NCBI GenBank assembly: GCA_019321725.1
Contig: CM033119.1
Span: 14,210,694-14,274,693, forward strand
Direction: 5' to 3'
DNA length: 64,000 bases
DNA from: Paulownia fortunei
Taxonomy: Eukaryota; Streptophyta; Magnoliopsida; Lamiales; Paulowniaceae
This document shows, one piece after another, positions 57,590 to 64,000 of this stretch; position 1 is the first letter of the stretch; every line of letters starts with the position of its first letter. The position numbers were made by a program, and so were the translations under genes. Under the pieces are notes generated by a model. That model was given only the letters and a program-made list of their open reading frames with translations. It had not been told where the DNA came from and searched no databases.

Positions 57590-58170
57590 TGATGTGTATC
57601 AAAGTTACACCTCAAGAAATCTACTTTTCATAGTCCAATTCCTGCGAAGCCTTCTTGAAAGCCTGCAAAACAAGGTTAAGGGTGTTGGGAGTTTGCCTAG
57701 CAAAAACCTTTCGATGCTTAAATTAGAAAAGGCTTTTAGAGATTAATGAGCAATTGAATGATGTAATATGTAGTAATGACATTTATAAAAGCATACCTAT
57801 TCCTTTGAGATTCATATATATAGCTTTATAGAGATTAATCCTCTCGGGATTTAGTTTTTGATTTAGAATATTACCTTTCAAAAAAGCATTAATCAAGGGT
57901 TATGTAATCATAATCCAAGTCCAAATTTTGTTAGAATTTCCTTTTCTTATCAAGCCTCCGAAAACATACAGGGTTATCCCTTATTGCACGCTGGGTAAGT
58001 CAAACTTTACTCCCAAATATTATGTCCTCCTATGTGGCCCTAGACCAACTAACATAGCAAGCAGCTTGGCCTATGAACCTTCCTCTCACAGGTATAAACC
58101 AATCTCACATACATAGAATATGGCTGAAATACTTAAGCCCAATAACCAGATCAATTTTAGGCTACATCAC
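57590..58170 (-). repeat. 5' LTR of Tat-2, truncated
   Basis: On the plus strand it starts TGATGTGTATC and matches 50013 onward until about 58170 (GATCAATTTTAGGCTACATC), with a deletion of about 130 bp relative to the 3' LTR. Past this point the similarity stops, so the outer part has been replaced or deleted. Confidence 0.8.
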
Positions 58171-58542
58171 ACTTCATATCAATCTCTTTATTATGAAACA
58201 GAGATAAACATGCTGACTTTAGAGGTATACAACCTTTTGAAGATTGTTAGAGGCATTACTAATAAATTTTTAAATAAAACATCCACTCCTTACACTATTA
58301 TGCCATTTTCATTTTTAGCTCAAATTTTGAGTCTCTAAGTGTCAGGTCGGGCATTAGGATAATAGATATATTGTAGTGATTCCATGATATAGGTTTATAA
58401 CAAAACTAAATAAATTCCAACTATATTTTGTTCGGATAAAGAATTAGGGTCGCAGAATTAATATTACAAACAATCCATATATATAATTGATTGGAAACAT
58501 TTTAAATTTCAATTCTTTTTTTCAATGCAGCAATAAGTAGAT
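58171..58542. other. Unassigned DNA between Tat-2 and the copia element
   Basis: No match to either neighbour was seen. A plus-strand open frame crosses it (58120-58338) but begins inside the Tat-2 LTR and has no recognised motif. It may be the site into which the copia element inserted. Confidence 0.5.
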
Positions 58543-59932
58543 TGTTTTAGGGATATTGCCTTAAAAGCATGTATTAATACATTATTTTCTAAATTAATAA
58601 AATAATATTTCATACTTATTGTTGTGCATATTGTTATGGTTATAAATATCATAAAATCCCTATTTATTAATGTAACCATAATCTTAGTATAATATAGTTA
58701 TATATAAGAGAATTCAGATTATGGATAATAGACCTAAATTAGTCTATAATGATATTAATTAAAGTTTGGATCTTTAATTAAATCATAATTAGTACGGTCC
58801 AATAATATGAAGAATGATATGGTCTTTAATCCAGAATATTGATGTAGTGACATCTAATGGAGACACTTTGTAAAAAGTCATTATATAGGACTTGACCAAA
58901 GGTAATAAGAAATGTTATGTAAATTCTTTTGTTTTTCTGAAAATTCAAATAACATCAATAGATGATCATATACAGATTGGTCTTAATATTGAGTGGTTAT
59001 AAACTCCTATTTAATTCAGTATGATCTTTTGCTCATTAAACAATTGTTAATCATTTTTCCTAAACACTTGCATTTTGAAATCATATTGGGATAGGTAGCT
59101 GGGAATGTAACTTACAGATATGAAATTCATACCTTCCTATGGGAAGTAAAAGATGGTTCTCTTGATTAGTTAATTTAGGAGTTGAATAGTAGAGCGTTCA
59201 ATTTACAACTTGATTATAAATTAAATGTTTTCTAGTGAATTAATGGTAATGAGGAATAAGAGATTATTAGAAAGGTTAACAGAAAACCTAGCTCCAATTA
59301 TGAATCATCTATGGAGGATCAAACCATATATAATGATTATATCAATAGACTACTCAGTGTTGATAAGAGTAAATTATTTTACAATTACAAGAGTGTTATT
59401 CCAATTTTTTAGTAAAGTAATATTGGAATTAATAAATTGGATGAATTAATTAAAAAAATTAATTAATTATCTGAATTTATTAAAACTTGTAATTATAGGT
59501 CCATAGGTCCCTAATCTATGTTGAATATTTTTCCTTTTTCTCTCTTTAGTCCAGTCTTATGATTTCATGAGCTGAAAATATCGCAAGATAGATTATACAG
59601 TGTAATTTAATTCAATGTTAAGAATGTTCACTCATTTTCATTGGTGTGGAGGCTTAGATTGAAAGGTCTTGGTGTCTGAATCAATCAGATTGAAGCTTGG
59701 AGTGGAATGATCATGGTTAAACAAAGCTTAAAGAAGAAAAGAATTGTCCTTTGTTTATCATATTATGTTTTCTGAAAATCCCTTTAATATTCCTGTTATA
59801 TTACGTAATTAAAATTATGATTCATACTACCGCATTAATTTTAAAAAAAACATATTGTCCCTCATACCACGTCTTCCCATTGCACTCAAGGAAATATTTT
59901 ATTTTTATTTTTATTCAATAACAATTCAAACA
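58543..59932 (+). repeat. 5' LTR of the copia element (about 1390 bp)
   Basis: It starts TGTTTTAGGGATATTGCC and ends CAATTCAAACA two bases before TGGTATCAAGG. It has AT-rich stretches with TTAATTAATT. Its end is included in a 54-bp duplication, so a second possible end lies 54 bases later. Confidence 0.72.
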
Positions 59933-59994
59933 ACTGGTATCAAGGAAATATTTTATTTTTATTTCTATTCAATAAAAATTCCAAAAACTAGTAT
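59887..59994 (+). repeat. 54-bp tandem duplication spanning LTR end and primer-binding site
   Basis: 59887-59940 and 59941-59994 both begin CAAGGAAATATTTTATTTTT and end with the start of a PBS (CTGGTAT and CTAGTAT). PBS-like sites are TGGTATCAAGGA at 59935 and TAGTATCAAATCT at 59989, compared with the common TGGTATCAGAGC. The two units differ at five or six bases. Confidence 0.9.
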
Positions 59995-61400
59995 CAAATC
60001 TAGTCTGTATGACTTACTGTAATTTTAATCTGTAAATATGAGTGAGTGGGTTTTTGCATTGTTGAATGCATTTTTAATATTACAAATGACTTTATTATGT
60101 GATTGATGTATGGTAATATTATTTGGTTCCTTAAGATTGCATAGTTGATGCAACTTATTTTGATTATATCAATATTACAAACTTAAAATTATAGGTATAG
60201 GATATATGTTAATCCCCAATCCCAAATAATCGTGATCATGTAAAGATTGTGGAGAAAAATAAGAAAAAATCAACATAAGCGAAATTTGTGCACCTAAAAA
60301 ATAGAAGTGACGCCACCCCACTAGAGTCGCAGCACTGGGCAGTAGAGTCTTCAACACCGCGACACCGAAAGCTACTATTACGATGCTATTTTGGTGTTTT
60401 TTGTTTTTTTTAATTTTTTTATTGTTTCATTTTAGGTTGTAATTTAAATATCTAAGGGAATCCGACCAAAAATATCTATTATTTAATTTTTTTATTTATT
60501 TGATATTTGCATGAGATACAAATTATCATGCATAATCTTATGTCATTCATAATATACCCACTCTAGTCATTAGGAAATATCATGCATATTTATCATCATA
60601 TTAAATAGTTTATTATGCGATGCCCAATAGGATAGGAGTAGAATTATTTAGAATAATCAATTAAGTATGGGATCTTTTGTTTAAAAGTTAAGTAGAATCA
60701 TAAATTTTAATTTAGTCTTTTATTATTAAGAGTTAATAATAATCAGCTTAGATTATTCCAAATAATGCACTTAGATTTCTTAAAAAAATTTGACAATTAG
60801 ATAAGCCTAATAGGATTGAATTTAGCTAGATCATATTAACATGTAGAGTAATATTAATTGAAATATTAGATGTTTGAGAACTCTTATGGTAACATAATGA
60901 GTGTGAGAGGGATACAAGATAATATATTCCACGGTCTCCACTATTAACACAACACCGTGAGAATTAAATGGTACTTTGTGATGCTATGATTTCATCCTCT
61001 CTATGGAGGGTGTCTAACAAGGCTAGTTTCTAAATGATAGAATATGCCGATGTATTTTAAAATTGACCTACCATAAGGTGATAATTTTGAGTTAAGTTGG
61101 TGAAATCCAAAATAGTGGGTCACACACATAAAAATATAATTAAAGTTAGTTTAGCTGTAAGTTTGACTAAATTAAATGGTAGTTAATAAATGGATAAGAA
61201 TATGTGATATTCTAATGATTCATTTTATTAATTGAGATGATCTCGATTCAATCGTCTTTAATATGACCTACCCTATGACAACATATTAATTGTGAGATTG
61301 TAAAATGATTATATGTTTATGCTTCATGTACCATATTTACTATTTCGAATTTTAATTCGATATTCATACAAGCATTGAATGTTATTTGTTTATTAATTTC
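59995..61400 (+). other. Leader of the copia element
   Basis: It is non-coding as far as can be seen and about 1.4 kb long. It ends in TTTATTAATTTCAG near 61403, which resembles a 3' splice site just before the gag frame (SNPILALLANEKLTGENF), so part of the leader may have been an intron. Confidence 0.5.
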
Positions 61401-61403
61401 AGC

Positions 61404-62270
61404 AATTATATTTGGTTCAAATCCTATTCTTGCATTACTTGCTAATGAAAAGTTGACTGGAGAAAACTTTGTTAAGTGAAAGAGTAATATGAATATCTTA
61501 CTTGTCTATGAAAACTTCAAAATTATCTTTATGGAGGAATGCTCTCAATAACCTACTGCAAATGCTTTTCGTAATGTACAAGGAAAGCTATGAAAAATGG
61601 ATTGCAACTAATAACAATGCTCATTCCTACATGTTAGTGGGCATTTCTGATGTGCTTAGTTTGAAGCACAAAAAGATTGAGACTGCTGATGAGATAATGG
61701 AGTCTTTTCAGGCCATGTTTGGGCAACCTTCTGATCAATCGCATCATGAAGCTGTGAAAATGGTTTTTAACATGAAGATGCAAAAGGAGACCTCAATTAG
61801 GGAACATATTTTGAATACGATTAACTATCTAAGTGCTGCTAAAATCTATGGTACAACTATTGATTAGCGCACTCAAGTGAGTATAATTTTAGAATCACTC
61901 TCACCAGCTTTCATGTAGTTAAAAAAAAATTAAGTTATGATATGACTCAATTGTTTAATGAGCTACAAACTTTCAAAGCTATTTCTATTGGAAATGCTAA
62001 AGAAGGTAAGGTAAATATTGCCAAGGATAAGCCATCTTCCTCAAAACAATATAAGAAGAGGATGAATTAAAGAGGCAGTTTTGGGACTCAATTCAAAAAG
62101 ACAAAAAAGAAGGGTCCTAAAGGCAAGAAGAAGAATGACACCAAGAAAAGGCCCAAAGGAAAGTGTTTCCATTGTGGAGTTGAGCGTTATTAGAAGAGAA
62201 ACTGTCCAAAGTATATTTTTGAGCTCCAAGAGAAGAAAAAAGGTAAACATGATTTACTTGTTTTTGAAAC
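61404..62270 (+). pseudogene. Gag of the copia element
   Basis: The start region reads ILALLANEKLTGENFVK, a stop, then KSNMNILLVYENFKIIFMEE, the usual copia gag opening (LTGENYxxWK). The open frame 61502-61867 continues the gag_pre-type domain (NAHSYMLVGISDVLSLKHKK, FGQPSDQSHHEAVKMVFNMK, TSIREHILNTINYLSAAK). After a stop, LTSFHVVKKKLSYDMTQLFN and NELQTFKAISIGNAKEG follow. The zinc knuckle at about 62158-62210 reads CFHCGVERY, stop, KRNCPKY: the family CX2CX4HX4C has lost its His. Gag would form the particle. It has at least three stops. Confidence 0.85.
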
Positions 62271-62450
62271 TTTTTCAGTGGAAAGTAATTTATCATCCAG
62301 GATAGTTGATTTGGAAGCCACAAATAATGTTTGTTCTTCTCTATAGAAACTTAATTCTTATAAGGAGCTTGGTGAAAGGACATTCACGATGAAAGTTAGC
62401 AGTGGGACCTTGGTTCAGCAAAAGCAGTGGGAGTTGTCCATTTAAATTTT
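62271..62450 (+). pseudogene. Protease remnant of the copia element
   Basis: LVFETFSVESNLSSRIVDLE then ATNNVCSSL is the counterpart of the copia WIVDSGATNHVCSS active site. The catalytic DSGA reads DLEA, and a stop follows SSL. ERTFTMKVSSGTLVQ continues the fold. It is therefore inactive. Confidence 0.82.
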
Positions 62451-62589
62451 AAAAATAATTTAGTTTTAAATAATGTTTATTTTGTTCATAGTTTTATAAT
62501 AATGAGATTAGTATTTCTAGAAATGGTATAGATATTTGTCATGCAAAGATACAAAATAGACTTTATATGTTATAACCCAGTAAACATCC

Positions 62590-63340
62590 ACTGCAAAATG
62601 CTGAAATGTTTAAAGCAAAACATCCTAAGTCTAAGAGGCAAAATATTTCTCAAGGGTATAAAACATATCTTTGACACATAAGGTTAAGGTATATTAATGT
62701 AGATAGGATAAACAAATTAGTAAATGATGGTCCTTTAAAAGAGCTAGTTGCAGCTTTCTTGTTTGTGAATCTCTAAAGGGTAAAATGATTAAGAAACTTT
62801 TCAGTGGAGAGGGCAATAGGGCCAAAGAACCACTTGAGCTTGTGCATACTAATGTTTGTGGTCCTATGACCACACAAGCTAGAGGTGCTTATGAGTATTT
62901 CATCATATTTATTGGCGATTATTTAGGATATGATTTTGTTTACCTAATGTAAAGAAAAACTGAAACTTTTGGAAAGTTCATAGAATTCTATGCGAAGGCC
63001 AAAAGGTAATTACATAAATCCTTACTAAGATCAGATCAAGGAGACAAGTATGTTGATACTGAGTTTAAGAACTATATGCTAGAGCATAGTATTTTGTACT
63101 AACTCGTAACATCTGGAACTCCTCAACAATGTGGTGTAGCTGAGAGAAGAAATCGGATTGTACTTGGTAAGGTCCATGATAAGCTACTTTTTATTGCCAG
63201 ATTCATTTTGAGGTTATGCACTACAAGTTGCAGTATACATTTTGAATTTAGTACCATCTAAGTCTATCCAAAAGATACCCTTAGAGCTGTGGAATAGTAG
63301 TAAACCTACTTTACATCACTTCTGCATATGGGAGGATCCT
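62590..63340 (+). pseudogene. Integrase of the copia element (gag-pre-integrase segment and core)
   Basis: At 62670-62790 the HHCC-type segment reads HIRLRYINVDRINKLVNDGP (family: HLRLGHINLDRI). The core follows: PLELVHTNVCGPMTTQARGA at about 62830-62890 has Asn where the first catalytic Asp (HTDVCGPM) is expected. LLRSDQGDKYVDTEFKNYML near 63025 has the second Asp. TPQQCGVAERRNRIVLGKVH near 63120 has the Glu. Then QKIPLELWNSSKPTLHHF appears. Stops and phase changes are spread throughout. Confidence 0.86.
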
Positions 63341-64000
63341 ACGTATCCAACACATGTGCTTAAAGGAAAGATTGAAAAGTTACAACCATGAGAAGAAGTG
63401 TGTTTGTATGTAGGATACCCCAAAGGCATGAGAGGAAGTTTGTTTTATAATCCGTAAGATAAGAAAGTGATTATATCAACAAATGCTATTTTTCTTGAAA
63501 ATGATTATATGAAAATTTTTAAATCTCGTAATAAAGTTATACTAGATGAGTTACTTTCTGGTGAGATTAGACCACAACTAATAAGAGTTTTTGGACAACA
63601 TACCCAGAGGACCACCAACTCTTATCAGAATATCACCTCGACGTAGTATGAGGTATGTTAGACCACCAACTTGCTATAGAGAGGATGAAGGGACACAAGT
63701 TACTATCTCCAACAATAGTGAGGATGATCTATTAGTATTCAAGCATACAATAGAAGATTCTAATAAGATAAGTGGCAAGAGGCTATAAACCAAGAAATGG
63801 AGTCTATGTACTCCAATTATGTCTGGGAACTTGAGGATCCACCTGAGGATGTCAGGTCCAGTGGGTGTAAATAAATCTTTAAGAGGAAGAGAGACGTAAA
63901 TGGAAAAGTAGAGACTTTCAAAACAAGACTAATGACAAAGGGCTATACTTAGAAAGAGAGACTCGATTATGAGAAAACATTCTTGTTTGTAGTTATTCTT
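63341..64000 (+). pseudogene. Integrase C-terminal region and start of RT, copia element
   Basis: 63360-63560 has the copia integrase tail (EEVCLYVGYPKGMRGSLFYN, TNAIFLENDYMKIFKSRNK). The frame 63591-63788 is the linker rich in Pro, Arg and acidic residues (SPRRSMRYVRPPTCYREDEG). RT begins near 63795: EMESMYSNYVWELEDPPEDV, then GCK, stop, IFKRKRDVNGKVETFKTRLM and LDYEKTF, which are the first conserved blocks of copia RT. The catalytic YVDD lies outside the window. Confidence 0.85.

Larger units (their letters stand above)
50013..58170 (-). mobile_element. Tat-like Ty3/gypsy element Tat-2, gag mostly deleted
   Basis: Direct repeats at 57590-58170 (5' LTR, truncated) and 50013-about 50987 (3' LTR) bound a minus-strand element. 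Inside are a Tat-type PBS (57570-57587), about 0.4 kb of gag leader, protease, RT, RNase H, a second RNase H and integrase down to 53650. Then come a tandem array (53150-53510) and an antisense coding-like region (51000-52650) before the 3' LTR. Order, PBS and dual RNase H identify the Tat lineage. Gag normally takes about 1.5-2 kb and is nearly absent. All frames are decayed. Confidence 0.87.
58543..64000 (+). mobile_element. Ty1/copia element, 5' part, decayed (cut by window end)
   Basis: An LTR (about 58543-59932), a PBS, a 1.4 kb leader, gag, zinc knuckle, protease, the gag-pre-integrase segment, integrase and the start of RT follow in this order. Integrase before RT is the copia order. 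The element continues past 64000. Frequent stops and phase changes affect every domain. The five bases before the LTR are TAGAT; the partner is outside the window. Confidence 0.88.

Noticed and set aside
1..64000. Possible endogenous pararetrovirus (caulimovirid) sequence
   Set aside because: The domain order with integrase, the PBS types and the paired LTRs fit Ty3/gypsy and Ty1/copia elements. No movement-protein or coat motif of pararetroviruses was seen.
1..64000. CRISPR array or bacterial operon
   Set aside because: The repeats have no regular spacer structure and all context is eukaryotic retroelement DNA.

Overview
The window looks like a plant nuclear genome, probably a eudicot. It is AT-rich, has no convincing intact host gene, and is dominated by LTR retrotransposons nested inside one another, as in gene-poor or pericentromeric plant heterochromatin. 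Almost every coding stretch is a remnant of retroelement gag, protease (PR), reverse transcriptase (RT), RNase H or integrase (INT). The one recognisable cellular gene is a broken, intronless copy of a LONELY GUY (LOG) cytokinin-activating enzyme gene, located inside a retroelement.

Layout. (1) 1-6206: the 5' part of an Athila-like Ty3/gypsy element on the minus strand (element A), with LTR, PBS, gag-PR, RT, RNase H and the start of INT; the rest lies before the window. (2) 6207-11199: AT-rich sequence with no gene seen, containing a 98-bp tandem duplication. (3) 11200-about 11930: the start of a Tat-like element on the plus strand. (4) About 12000-46270: a Tat-like Ty3/gypsy element on the minus strand (Tat-1), whose 5.25 kb of gag-pol has been broken by four insertions: a Tekay/Del-like chromovirus (17750-26970, plus), a second Athila-like element (element B, 27163-38908, minus, with a near-perfect 5-bp target duplication), a solo LTR of the same chromovirus family in opposite orientation (39539-42161), and a solo-LTR-like unit of unknown family (42469-44617). 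The Tat-1 reading frame can be followed across these insertions. (5) 46270-50012: AT-rich sequence with no gene seen. (6) 50013-about 58170: a second Tat-like element (Tat-2, minus) that has lost most of gag. (7) 58543-64000: the 5' part of a decayed Ty1/copia element on the plus strand.

Points of most interest. Element B carries the LOG-like retrocopy between INT and its 3' LTR, in the same strand as the element, next to a second unrecognised reading frame. Both Tat elements share an unusual 3' architecture: pol, then an 80-100 bp tandem array, then a coding-like remnant on the opposite strand, which fits the antisense ORFs described for some Tat-lineage elements. The copia element has a 54-bp tandem duplication that copies its LTR end and primer site. 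The chromovirus LTRs carry a CATGCATG-rich minisatellite.

Limits: boundaries marked 'about' are read by eye from repeats, terminal TG/CA and family knowledge. Lineage names come from motif and order recognition, not from a search.
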